Source: Acidimicrobiaceae bacterium
Lineage (GTDB): Bacteria > Actinomycetota > Acidimicrobiia > Acidimicrobiales > RAAP-2
DNA: 38,964 nt
Assembly: GCA_003169235.1 (NCBI GenBank)
Contig: PMPX01000214.1
Location: 1-38,964, forward strand
Direction of reading: 5' to 3'
In this document: piece by piece, positions 26,202-35,025 of the stretch
How the letters are laid out: each line of letters begins with the position of its first letter
How positions within the stretch are numbered: the first letter of the stretch is position 1
The notes under the pieces: model-generated
Database searches by the model: none
Told to the model about the DNA's origin: nothing
Seen by the model: only the letters and a program-made list of their open reading frames with translations
Program-made: the position numbers and the translations under genes

Positions 26202-28013
26202 GTGACCGCTGACGCCGGTCCCCCCAACGAGGTGGAGTCCGTCGCGCAGTGGCTGGGGAGACCCGACAGGCCGCTGTTCGCCTGGCTGGACGTGCCCGAC
26301 GACGATCTGGTCGCCGGTGTCGCCGTCATCTGCCCGACCATGGGGTTGGAGGCCGCCTACTCGGCCCGGGCGCTGCGCGACCTGGGGCGACGGTTGGCCG
26401 CATCCCGGTGGGCCGCGCTTCGGCTGGACTACGCGGGCACAGGAGATTCGGCCGGCACCTGGACGGACCCCGGCCTCGTGGCGGAGTGGCTGCAGGGTGT
26501 CCGCGGCGCCATCGGGTGCGCCCGTTCGCTCGGGGCGCCGAGGGTGGCCGTGGTGGGCCTCCGGCTCGGCGCCACGCTGGCGGCGGCCGAGCTCGCCGAC
26601 GGCGGGGGCGTGGACGACCTGGTGTTGTGGGACCCGTGCGCGTCGGGCCGGAAGTTCCTCCGCGAGCAACGCGCGCTGTGGGCCTTCCTGCGCGACCAGG
26701 CCACCGAATGGGGGACGCTGCGCGAGGGTGAGGTGTGGGGCTCGGGAGGGGAGAGCACGGACGCCTCGCTCGAGGCGCCGGGCATCCTGTTCTCAGCCGG
26801 CACCGTCGCGGAATTGGAGCCGGTGGCGATCGCCGGCGGCGATCGCAGCCTGGCCTCGCGGGAGCTGCTGCTGACCCGTGAGGGGAGGAAGCTCGACCGC
26901 GTGCTGGCGGAACGGCTGGCGCTGCCCCATGTGGAGACCGAGCAGATCGCCGGCCAGGAAGCGCTCCTCGATGTCGACGCCGTCACACCGGAGCCGACGC
27001 TGGAACGGATCGTGCACTGGGTCACCGAGCCCCGGGGGCCTCTCGTCCGGATCGAACGACCGACGCACCAGACCACGGTGACTCTCCGGAGCGAGGGCCG
27101 GCCCAGCGTGCGCGAGCGACCCCTCGACATGGGGTCCGCCCACCTCTTCGGCGTGCTGAGCGAGCCGGAGCACCAGGCCGAGCCGTCGACGCCGACGGTC
27201 GTCTTCCTCAACGTGGGCCGGATCGGTCACGAGGGCCCGGCCCGCCTGTGGGTGGACCTGTCCCGGTCGTGGGCGGCCGAGGGGCTGCGGTGTGTGCGGG
27301 TGGACTTCAGCGGGATCGGCGACAGCCCCACGAGGCCCGGCCGGACCGAGTTGGTCGAGTTCCCCGCCGATGCGCTCGAGGATCTGGACGACATCCGTCG
27401 GGCCGTCACCGCGGAGGGGGGCACGGAGCTCGTCTTGGTCGGGCTGTGCTCGGGCGGCTACCACGCCATTGAGTCGGCGCTCGCCGCACCCGTCGCGTCC
27501 GTCTGCCTGATCAATCCCGCAATCACCTACTACCGGGGGGTGCAGCACCCCGAGCGACGATTCGAGCCCAACGTCGAGGCCTCCGGGCTCAGCGACCGCG
27601 AGGCCTGGGGGTCGACCCGCCCCTTTGTGTCGACCGCGTTGTCGCGGCTCGCGCCGCTGCGGGACGCGGCGCGGCGGGTCCCCGGCAGCTGGTGGGTCCT
27701 CAAGCGGTGGTTCGTGACGGCGAGCCCGGGCCGGATGTTCGAGCGCCTGGCCCGGAGCGGCGTGGACGTCCTCGTCGTGTCGGGGAGCGTCGAGGAGCGC
27801 AAGTTGTGTGAGGGCGAGCGGCGCCGGATCGGCGCGCTGATCCGCAAGGGTGGCCTCAGCATGGAGACCATCCCCAACCTGGAACACACCCTCTTGGAGC
27901 GCACCGGCCGCGACCGCGTGTCCGCGCTGCTGCACGCCCACGTCACACGCCGTGTCGCCGGGGCGCGAGGGGCCGGTCCGGCCGGGCGCGGCGCCATCGG
28001 CCTCCGCCGCTGA
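26202..28013 (+). CDS. Tandem alpha/beta-hydrolase fusion, resembling exosortase-associated hydrolases
   Basis: Two hydrolase-like modules: AVICPTMGLEAAYSAR...RLDYAGTGDSAG...VVGLRLGATLAAAEL, and VFLNVGRIGHEGPARLWVDLSR...RVDFSGIGDSP...LVGLCSGGYHAIESAL...NLEHTLL. Confidence 0.85.
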   Translation: MTADAGPPNEVESVAQWLGRPDRPLFAWLDVPDDDLVAGVAVICPTMGLEAAYSARALRDLGRRLAASRWAALRLDYAGTGDSAGTWTDPGLVAEWLQGVRGAIGCARSLGAPRVAVVGLRLGATLAAAELADGGGVDDLVLWDPCASGRKFLREQRALWAFLRDQATEWGTLREGEVWGSGGESTDASLEAPGILFSAGTVAELEPVAIAGGDRSLASRELLLTREGRKLDRVLAERLALPHVETEQIAGQEALLDVDAVTPEPTLERIVHWVTEPRGPLVRIERPTHQTTVTLRSEGRPSVRERPLDMGSAHLFGVLSEPEHQAEPSTPTVVFLNVGRIGHEGPARLWVDLSRSWAAEGLRCVRVDFSGIGDSPTRPGRTELVEFPADALEDLDDIRRAVTAEGGTELVLVGLCSGGYHAIESALAAPVASVCLINPAITYYRGVQHPERRFEPNVEASGLSDREAWGSTRPFVSTALSRLAPLRDAARRVPGSWWVLKRWFVTASPGRMFERLARSGVDVLVVSGSVEERKLCEGERRRIGALIRKGGLSMETIPNLEHTLLERTGRDRVSALLHAHVTRRVAGARGAGPAGRGAIGLRR

Positions 28014-28028
28014 GGTCGTCTCTGCGGC

Positions 28029-29468
28029 TCAGGCCCGTGCGGCCTGGTGCGGCCCCCGGTCCGGATGCGGCACCGCGGTGACGAGTTCGGCGAAGCAGCG
28101 CTCCATGCCCCGGGCGAGAACCTCCGCGTCGGGGCAGGCGACCGGGTCGGCGAGGATGCCGATCGCCAGCTGGCCGTCGTAGGACAGGGCGGCCACTCCC
28201 ACGCTGAGGTTGCCCGCCAGGGGCACGATCGGGACGGCCTCGAGCATGCGGGCGCCCAGCACGTAGAGCGGGACGTCGGGACCGGGCACGTTCGTGACGA
28301 CCAGGTTGACGAACGGCTGGTGGTGGACGAGATGGCTGGCCGCCGACAGTGCCGCCGGCGGCAGGGCGTCGAGCGAGGACAGGAACAGGTGCGTGGCCAG
28401 TGGCTGGGCGTGGTCCTTGGAGTCCCGCTCGGCCCGGGCCACCTCCTGCAGGCGATCGGCCGCGGGTGCGGCACCGATCGGGAGCCGCACCACCATGGCG
28501 GAGACGTCGTTGCCGAGCCGATGGTCGCCGTGGTGATCGGCCCCGACCGGCACGAGGACGTGCAGCCGGCGCCCCTCCATCACCTCGCCCCGCGCCGAGA
28601 GCAGATCGTGGACCCCGCCGGCGATCGCCGTCAGGAGCAGATCGTTGAGGGTGACGCCGAACCGGCGTTCGGCCCGGCGGAGTTCGTCCATGGGCTGGCG
28701 CACCACGACGACCTCGCGATCGAAGCCGACCGGGGTGTTCAAGGAGCAGTCGGGCGTGACGGGCGACAGCGGGAGCAGGCTGCGGAAGGCCGACGTGTAG
28801 CGCGCCAGCACGTGGCCCGCCGACGACGGGTGCCACACGGCGTGCCACCCGTCGGCGGCGACCGTGCGGGCGAACCCGGCGAGACGGGCCGCACCGCCCG
28901 TCGCCACGGCCACCCTCCCCGGGGGCGGGGTGGGCTGCCACCCGTCGGATTCGTGCGGGGCGGGCGCACGGGGCTCCAGGTCGAGCAGGACCGTGGCCAG
29001 CTCGACGCCGGCCAGGCCGTCCGCCATGGAGTGGTGCAGCATCTCGAGCAGCGCGACGCGCCCGCCCTCGAGCCCGTCGATCAACCAGATATCCCAGAGC
29101 GGCCGGGTGCGGTCGAGCCGGCATGACACCAGCTGGGCGCAGAGCTCCAGCAGCTGGGCCTCTGTGCCGGGTGCGGGCAGCGCGGCCTGGTGGATGTGGT
29201 CGGTGATGTCGAAATCGGGTTCGTCGACCCACACCGGCGCGGCCTCGCCGAGCGCCGGGAACCGGACGACCTTGCGCAGCTTGGGCACGAGGTGCAGCCG
29301 GCTCTCCACCTCGGCGCGCACCTCGTCGAGCCGGAGGCACCCACGGGCGTCGTGCAGCGGGCCACCCTCGAAGATCCCGATGAAGCTCATGTGCATCGGG
29401 GTGTGGTCCGACTCCATGTAGAGGAAGGACGCATCGAGCGGCGTGAGGGAGTCGGTGGGGGCCGTCAT
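28029..29468 (-). CDS. Wax ester synthase/diacylglycerol acyltransferase (WS/DGAT)
   Basis: MTAPTDSLTPLDASFLYMESDHTPMHMSFIGIFEG; HHSMADG (HHxxxDG); VTLNDLLLTAIAGGVHDLL; NVPGPDVPLYVLGA. Confidence 0.95.
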   Translation of the reverse strand: MTAPTDSLTPLDASFLYMESDHTPMHMSFIGIFEGGPLHDARGCLRLDEVRAEVESRLHLVPKLRKVVRFPALGEAAPVWVDEPDFDITDHIHQAALPAPGTEAQLLELCAQLVSCRLDRTRPLWDIWLIDGLEGGRVALLEMLHHSMADGLAGVELATVLLDLEPRAPAPHESDGWQPTPPPGRVAVATGGAARLAGFARTVAADGWHAVWHPSSAGHVLARYTSAFRSLLPLSPVTPDCSLNTPVGFDREVVVVRQPMDELRRAERRFGVTLNDLLLTAIAGGVHDLLSARGEVMEGRRLHVLVPVGADHHGDHRLGNDVSAMVVRLPIGAAPAADRLQEVARAERDSKDHAQPLATHLFLSSLDALPPAALSAASHLVHHQPFVNLVVTNVPGPDVPLYVLGARMLEAVPIVPLAGNLSVGVAALSYDGQLAIGILADPVACPDAEVLARGMERCFAELVTAVPHPDRGPHQAARA

Positions 29469-30859
29469 GCCGACCGCGGGGGGTCGGGTCGCCGGGCGGA
29501 GCACACCTCGGCGAAGCCGTCCTCAATGCAGGCGGCCAGCTTCGGGCTGTCGGGCACGGCGGCGACGTCGGCGGTGATGGTGACGCAGGCACGGTTCGCG
29601 GCAGACACGAGCGACACGTTGAGCGCCGCCCCCGACGGCGGTGACACCGCGTAAATCCCCTCCACGCCCGTGCCGGCAAGGAAGGCCTGGAACGGCGGCC
29701 CGGGGATGTTGGTGATGCAGAAGTCGTCGCCCAGGAGCATGGAGCTCCACAGGTTGCGGGCCACGACGGCCGGCAACGCGCTGAGCACGGTGGCCATCAC
29801 GTCACTCAGGGCCAAGCCGGGCGCGTGCTTCCACTGCGCCGCGTTCTGGCGGACCTCCGCCATGCAGTCCGCCACGTCGGTGTGGACCGGGATCACGAAC
29901 CGGGCGGGGACGAAGTGGTTCCCCCCCGCCCCCTCGCCACCCCCGCGCACGTTCACGGGCATGAGGGCCCGGAAGCCCGAGCTCGTGGCACCGTGCTGCT
30001 CGTGGTAGAGGCTGAGGCCGCGCACGACGGACGCCACGAACACGTCGTTGACCGTGCCGCCCCACGCCCGCGCCACGCTCTTGAGGTTGGTGAGGTCGAA
30101 CTCCAGGACTTCGACGTGGCGTCGGAAGCTCCGCCCCGTCATGATCGATGAGATCGGCTTGCCCGCCGGGGCCATCAACCGGGCGACCGAGCCGCCCACC
30201 GCGATCAGCTGTCCGAGCGAGCGAACGGGGTGGGTCACCGCGTCGACGGCGCCGCTGACGAGGCCGATCGGATCCGGCGGCAGGGGCATGCGACGGCGCC
30301 ACGACCCGTTCGGTCCACCGTCCGGCGACCGGCCCGCGTCCCCCCTCGTCGAAGGCGGCGCCACCGGGGCGGAGGGGTCGAAGAGATTGGCCAGCACCGC
30401 CAGGCCGCCCACGCCGTCGATGAGCGCATGGTGGACCTTCATCACGAGGGCAGCGCGATCGCCCATGCCCTCGACCAGGACGGCCTCCCACAGGGGGAGC
30501 GCCGAGTCGAATCCGCTGGTCGCCATCGTCTGGGCCATGTCGAGGACGTCCCGCAGGCTTCCGTGCCCGGCCAGGCGCATGCGCCGCAGGTGGGTGTCCA
30601 GGTCGAAGGACGCGTCGGGCACGAATTGGGGGCGGCCCCGACCCGGGGCCCGGGTCACGGCCCGCGAGCGCAGGCGTGGGACGGCCACCGTGAGCGCGCC
30701 GACGCGGGCACGGACCTCCGCCCAGTCGGGTCTCCCGTCCAGGACCATGATGGCCACGATGGTCGGGCGCATCACCGGATCGGCACCGATCGTCCACAGC
30801 AGGGCGTCGGAGCCGCTCATGGTGTCGGCAGCCGGCGCGTGCATCGCTTCTACTCCCAT
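29465..30859 (-). CDS. Wax ester synthase/diacylglycerol acyltransferase (WS/DGAT)
   Basis: MSGSDALLWTIGADPVMRPTIVAIMVLD; KVHHALIDGVGG; GGTVNDVFVASVVRGLSLYH; TNIPGPPFQAFLAG. The 1070-aa ORF-track entry is this gene extended through sequence antisense to the MFS gene. Confidence 0.95.
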   Translation of the reverse strand: MGVEAMHAPAADTMSGSDALLWTIGADPVMRPTIVAIMVLDGRPDWAEVRARVGALTVAVPRLRSRAVTRAPGRGRPQFVPDASFDLDTHLRRMRLAGHGSLRDVLDMAQTMATSGFDSALPLWEAVLVEGMGDRAALVMKVHHALIDGVGGLAVLANLFDPSAPVAPPSTRGDAGRSPDGGPNGSWRRRMPLPPDPIGLVSGAVDAVTHPVRSLGQLIAVGGSVARLMAPAGKPISSIMTGRSFRRHVEVLEFDLTNLKSVARAWGGTVNDVFVASVVRGLSLYHEQHGATSSGFRALMPVNVRGGGEGAGGNHFVPARFVIPVHTDVADCMAEVRQNAAQWKHAPGLALSDVMATVLSALPAVVARNLWSSMLLGDDFCITNIPGPPFQAFLAGTGVEGIYAVSPPSGAALNVSLVSAANRACVTITADVAAVPDSPKLAACIEDGFAEVCSARRPDPPRSA

Positions 30860-30909
30860 GACACAACCCCTTCTCCGTGCGATTGTGGGTTCGTGCGGGC
30901 CACTGGCAT

Positions 30910-30924
30910 AGAGCCGGAAGTCCC
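30910..30924 (-). promoter_or_regulatory. DosR-like operator candidate GGGACTTCCGGCTCT (minus strand)
   Basis: Preceded by TT(G): TTGGGGACTTCCGGCTCTA. Perfect left half of the mycobacterial DosR consensus TTSGGGACTWWAGTCCCSAA; 50 nt upstream of WS/DGAT start 30859. Confidence 0.55.
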
Positions 30925-31087
30925 CAATTCCGGGCGCCCCGGCCCCGGCGGACGGACGATGTGTCTTTGGACCCTTCAGGTCGCCCCGCCGCCGCCCTAG
31001 CATCGGTCCTGGCCCGACGCCGTGGCCGGCCCGGAACGGGGCCGTGGGGGGCATGGGGCTACGGAGTTTCGGGAAAGGGGATCCATC

Positions 31088-32923
31088 ATGACCACGACAG
31101 CGGTGAGCACACCGGTCCCGCGGAGTGGCCTGGCGAACGCCCTCGGGCGGCGCCAGCTCTACAAGTACCCCAACACCCTGCCGCGGCTCGGGTACCTGTC
31201 GATCGTGGTGCTCACCACGATCATGCTCTATTACCTCTACTACGTGGAGGGTGCGGTGACGCCGCTGTTGCTGCCCTACTACCACATGTCGTTTCAGTAC
31301 TTCTTGTACCTGCTCGTGGTCTCCAACGCGATCGGGGCCTTCAGCGCGTTCGTCGGCGGCCTGTCCGACAAGATCGGCCGGGCCAACCTCACGATCTACG
31401 GGACGCTGGTGGTCGCGCTCATCCAGCTCCTCGCCATCCCGCACATCCACGACAAGTTCTGGTTCGCCGCCTCCTACTGCGTCATCGGTTTCGTGGAGGG
31501 TGTGATCCTCGTCTCGACCCCGGCCCTCATGCGCGACTTCTCTCCCCAGATGGGACGTGGGGTGGCCATGGGGTTCTGGGCGCTCGGTCCCACCATGGGT
31601 GCCCTGTGCGCCAGCCTGGTGGCCACCCACACGCTGAGCCACCTCGCGCCGTGGCAGGACCAGTTCATCATCTCGGGGCTGGTGTGCATGGGCGTGGTCG
31701 TGATCGCGTTCTTCTTCCTGCGGGAGCTCTCCCCGCGGCTGCGAGACCAGCTCATGGTTTCCGAGCGCGAGCGCGCGCTCGTCGAGGCGCGCGCCAAGGG
31801 TATCGACGTCCAGAAGGCGACCAGGCACCCGATCCGCTCCATGATGAAGATCGACCTCGTCGCCTCGTCCATCGCGATTTCGGTGTTCCTCCTCTTCTAC
31901 TACGCGTCGGTCAGCGTGCTCACGATCTACTGGGTGGTGACGTTCAACCGGACCACCCCGCAGGCCAACGGCATCAACGTGTGGCTTGCCGCCTCCCTCT
32001 CGATCGGACTGGTCGTCGCTGGGGCGCTGTCGGACTGGGCCCGGGTCCGCAAGCCGTTCATGCTCGTCGGGGCGATCTGCACCATGGTGATGATGGGCTT
32101 CCTCATCGTCCAGACGGGCCACCCCCACACCGGCTACTACTCCAATGTCCTCGTCATCGTGCTGCTGGCGCTGTCGATCGCTCTCGCCTACGCGCCGTGG
32201 ATGGCCAACTACACCGAGCAGGTTGAGTCCCACAACCCGGCGCTCACCGCATCGGGCCTCGCCGTCTGGGGCTGGATCCTGCGCATCACTGTCGCACTGT
32301 CCTTCCTCGTGCTGCCCCACGTGATCACCACGTCGACCGTGTTGGTGGACAACCAGACGGCGGGCGCCACGTTGCAGACGATCGAGGCCGCCGTACCCTA
32401 TGCGCCGGCACCTTCCGCGCCGAAGTGCTCTCCGGGCCAAACGCCCGCACAAGTGATCACCAACCTGCAGGCCACGAAAGAGGTCGGGCCACAGACTTTG
32501 GCCAAGCTCCTGGTTGGGTGCAACTCGACTCACGACCTCAATAAGGCGTTGTCGGCCGCTGGCGGCCTCACCAATCCCCAAGTGCAAGGCCTGCTCGCCT
32601 ACTCCCCTCTGGCGACCGCCATTCAGAACGGCCAGCCGGTGAGCCAGGCCGAGATCCAGGCCAAGGTGGGAGTGCACTCACAGAACCTGGCCAGCCTGCT
32701 CGTGGCCGAGCAGAAGCTCGTGCCGGCCCAGAAGGCCTCGCCCAACGAGTGGAAGCGGTGGTGGACGGTCTGCCTCCTCGGCGAGCTGGTGTTCGCCATC
32801 CTCGTCTTCTTCATGCGGGGGCGGTGGAGCCCTCGGGCGGCCCGGCGCGACCTGGCCGAACACGACCGCATAGTCACCGAGGAGCTGGCCAAGCTGGCCC
32901 GGGAGCCCGCCCCGGTCGGGTAG
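31088..32923 (+). CDS. MFS transporter with a long insertion near the C-terminus
   Basis: FVGGLSDKIGRANLTIYG, GRGVAMGFWALGPTMGALCASL, GALSDWARVRKPFMLVGAI; soluble segment VDNQTAGATLQTIEAAVPYAPAPSAPKCSPGQTP...NEWKRWW before the final TM. Confidence 0.9.
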   Translation: MTTTAVSTPVPRSGLANALGRRQLYKYPNTLPRLGYLSIVVLTTIMLYYLYYVEGAVTPLLLPYYHMSFQYFLYLLVVSNAIGAFSAFVGGLSDKIGRANLTIYGTLVVALIQLLAIPHIHDKFWFAASYCVIGFVEGVILVSTPALMRDFSPQMGRGVAMGFWALGPTMGALCASLVATHTLSHLAPWQDQFIISGLVCMGVVVIAFFFLRELSPRLRDQLMVSERERALVEARAKGIDVQKATRHPIRSMMKIDLVASSIAISVFLLFYYASVSVLTIYWVVTFNRTTPQANGINVWLAASLSIGLVVAGALSDWARVRKPFMLVGAICTMVMMGFLIVQTGHPHTGYYSNVLVIVLLALSIALAYAPWMANYTEQVESHNPALTASGLAVWGWILRITVALSFLVLPHVITTSTVLVDNQTAGATLQTIEAAVPYAPAPSAPKCSPGQTPAQVITNLQATKEVGPQTLAKLLVGCNSTHDLNKALSAAGGLTNPQVQGLLAYSPLATAIQNGQPVSQAEIQAKVGVHSQNLASLLVAEQKLVPAQKASPNEWKRWWTVCLLGELVFAILVFFMRGRWSPRAARRDLAEHDRIVTEELAKLAREPAPVG

Positions 32924-32945
32924 AGGGGGGCCGGCCGCGCCCCGA

Positions 32946-33800
32946 CTACAGGGCGGCGGACCAGGCCGTGAGCTGAGGTGCCAGCAGCGGCCAGTGGGCG
33001 AACAGGCCCTCCCCTGACGCCGCCGCGACCATGCGCTCGTTCCACTCGGCGTCCCCCCACGGGGGCTCGATTAGATGGGCCGCGGGGAGGAGCGCAGCCA
33101 GGCGCTCCGAGGTGGCCCTGGTGTGGTGAGGGTCGCTCACGCCGCTGCGGAACACGAGGGCCGGCAGGTCGAGCCGGCGGAGCTCGTCGTCGGTGACCCC
33201 CGGGACGAGCTGGTCCGGCCGGGGGCAGTAGGCCAGCATCCATTGCTCCAAGGTGGCGATGAACTCCTCGGGGTCCTGGGCGAGGAAGCGCTGCCGGTTG
33301 GCCGGGTTGCGCTCCAGGACCTCGGACCACTCGGGCAGCTCGGGCACGGCCGCCATGCCGCCCCGCCAGGCAGCGGCGATGGAGTCCCCGCAGTAGTGCG
33401 TCGCCAGGCTGAGCAAGCCGTAGGGGCCGCCGCTGATCCACCACAGGGCCAGCCGCCGGGCCACGTCGCGGTGGCGGGCCGCCGTGAGCAGCGAGACGCG
33501 GGACCCCCCCGACCCCCCGGCGATGGTCGCGGGTGCGAGGTCCAGCCGGCGGAGCAACCCCGCCAGCACGTCCGCCTGCATGGCCGACTCCGAGCTGCCC
33601 GCGAAGCACACGTCGGAGGCACCGGTGTTGGGCCGGTCCCACACCAGCACCCGTTTCCCGGCCGCCACCAGCGCGCCCGCCAGTTCGTGGAGCCCGGGAG
33701 TGTCCTTGCTGAACCGCCCCCCCGGGGTGAGGACCCAGGGATCGCCCTCGCCGACCACGTCGTAGGCGATCCGCAGTCCCTCGATCTCCGCCACGGGCAC
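32946..33800 (-). CDS. Alpha/beta hydrolase
   Basis: VLVWDRPNTGASDVCF, IAGGSGGSRVSLLTAARH (nucleophile elbow); GTG start. Confidence 0.88.
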   Translation of the reverse strand: MPVAEIEGLRIAYDVVGEGDPWVLTPGGRFSKDTPGLHELAGALVAAGKRVLVWDRPNTGASDVCFAGSSESAMQADVLAGLLRRLDLAPATIAGGSGGSRVSLLTAARHRDVARRLALWWISGGPYGLLSLATHYCGDSIAAAWRGGMAAVPELPEWSEVLERNPANRQRFLAQDPEEFIATLEQWMLAYCPRPDQLVPGVTDDELRRLDLPALVFRSGVSDPHHTRATSERLAALLPAAHLIEPPWGDAEWNERMVAAASGEGLFAHWPLLAPQLTAWSAAL

Positions 33801-33806
33801 GGCCGT

Positions 33807-33823
33807 ACCCTACGTCGTAGGGT
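33807..33823. promoter_or_regulatory. Perfect inverted repeat ACCCTACG-T-CGTAGGGT in a divergent promoter
   Basis: 8+1+8 perfect palindrome between hydrolase (start 33800, -) and amidohydrolase (start 33851, +). Confidence 0.6.
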
Positions 33824-33850
33824 TTCGTCGTCGCTGACCTGGGAGGGACA

Positions 33851-35017
33851 ATGGCTCTTGCACTGGACGGGCTCCGGGTCATTGACGCGGACACCCATCT
33901 GACCGAGGCCCACGACCTGTGGACGAGCAGGGCGCCGGCCAAGTACGCGGACCGCGTGCCCAGGGTCCAGGAGATCGACGGGCGCCCGATGTGGGTCGTC
34001 GACGGGTGTGAACTGGGCTTTGCCGGCGGCGGCGGCGTCATCGACCGCGACGGGGGCAAGGGGCGGGCCCTCGAGGCACTCTTCGAGTGGACGCAAGACC
34101 GCATCCACCTCGGCGCCTTCGACCCCGAGGCGCGCCTGGCGGTCATGGACGACTCGGGCATCTGGGCGCAGGTCTGCTTCCCCAACTCCATCGGGCTCGG
34201 GGGCCAGGGGATCTCCGACGTGGTCAAGGACCCCGAGCTCCGCCTCCTGTGCGTGCAGATCTACAACGACGCCATGGCCGAGGTGCAGGCGGACTCGGGT
34301 CTCCGTCTGCTGCCCATGCCGGTGCTGCCGGCCTGGGACCCCGCGGCGTGCGTGGCCGAGGCGACGCGGGTGGCCGCCCTCGACCTGCGCGGCGTCAACA
34401 TGACGTCGGACCCCCAGGACCTCGGCGCGCCCGACTTGGCCAGCCGGGCCTGGGACCCGCTGTGGGAGGTCTGCGCCGACCTGCGGCTGCCGGTCCACTT
34501 CCACATCGGCGCCAGCCTCACCACCATGACCTACTTCGGGACCTACCCCTGGGCGTCACAGGACGAGGACACGAAGCTGGCCATCGGCGGGACGATGCTC
34601 TTCATCGGCAACGCCCGCGTCGTGAGCAACATCATCCTGAGCGGCATGCTCGACCGTCACCCGACGCTGAAGATGGTCTCGGTGGAGAGCGGCGTGGGCT
34701 GGATCCCCTTCATCCTGGAGGCGCTCGACTACGAGATGTCGGAGAACGCGCCGCAGCAGCTCGCGCAAATGTCGATGCTCCCCTCGGAGTACTTCCGGCG
34801 CAACCTCTACGCGACCTTCTGGTTCGAGAAGACCAACGTGCCCGCCCTCATCGCGTCGGTCGGGGAGGACAACGTCCTCTTCGAGACGGACTTCCCCCAT
34901 CCGACCTGTCTCTACCCCAAGCCGCTCGACACGGTGGAGGAGAAGATGTCGACGCTGGCGCCGTCGGTGCAGCGCAAGATCCTCGGGGAGAACGCGGCGA
35001 AGCTCTACCGGCTCTGA
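33851..35017 (+). CDS. Amidohydrolase family protein (amidohydrolase-2/PF04909-like)
   Basis: RVIDADTHLTEAHDLW (DxH), LPVHFHIGAS, ESGVGWIPFILEALDYE, NVLFETDFPHPTCLYP. Confidence 0.92.
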   Translation: MALALDGLRVIDADTHLTEAHDLWTSRAPAKYADRVPRVQEIDGRPMWVVDGCELGFAGGGGVIDRDGGKGRALEALFEWTQDRIHLGAFDPEARLAVMDDSGIWAQVCFPNSIGLGGQGISDVVKDPELRLLCVQIYNDAMAEVQADSGLRLLPMPVLPAWDPAACVAEATRVAALDLRGVNMTSDPQDLGAPDLASRAWDPLWEVCADLRLPVHFHIGASLTTMTYFGTYPWASQDEDTKLAIGGTMLFIGNARVVSNIILSGMLDRHPTLKMVSVESGVGWIPFILEALDYEMSENAPQQLAQMSMLPSEYFRRNLYATFWFEKTNVPALIASVGEDNVLFETDFPHPTCLYPKPLDTVEEKMSTLAPSVQRKILGENAAKLYRL

Positions 35018-35025
35018 CACTCGCC

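Noticed and set aside
30955-30985. TTTGGACCCTTCAGGTCGCC as a further DosR-like box for the MFS gene
   Set aside because: Half-site spacing and sequence do not fit the shared 15-mer; likely chance.
29465-32677. 1070-aa minus-strand ORF
   Set aside because: Only the 3' portion from 30859 is real (WS/DGAT); the rest is low-complexity His/Gly/Arg-rich antisense of the MFS gene.
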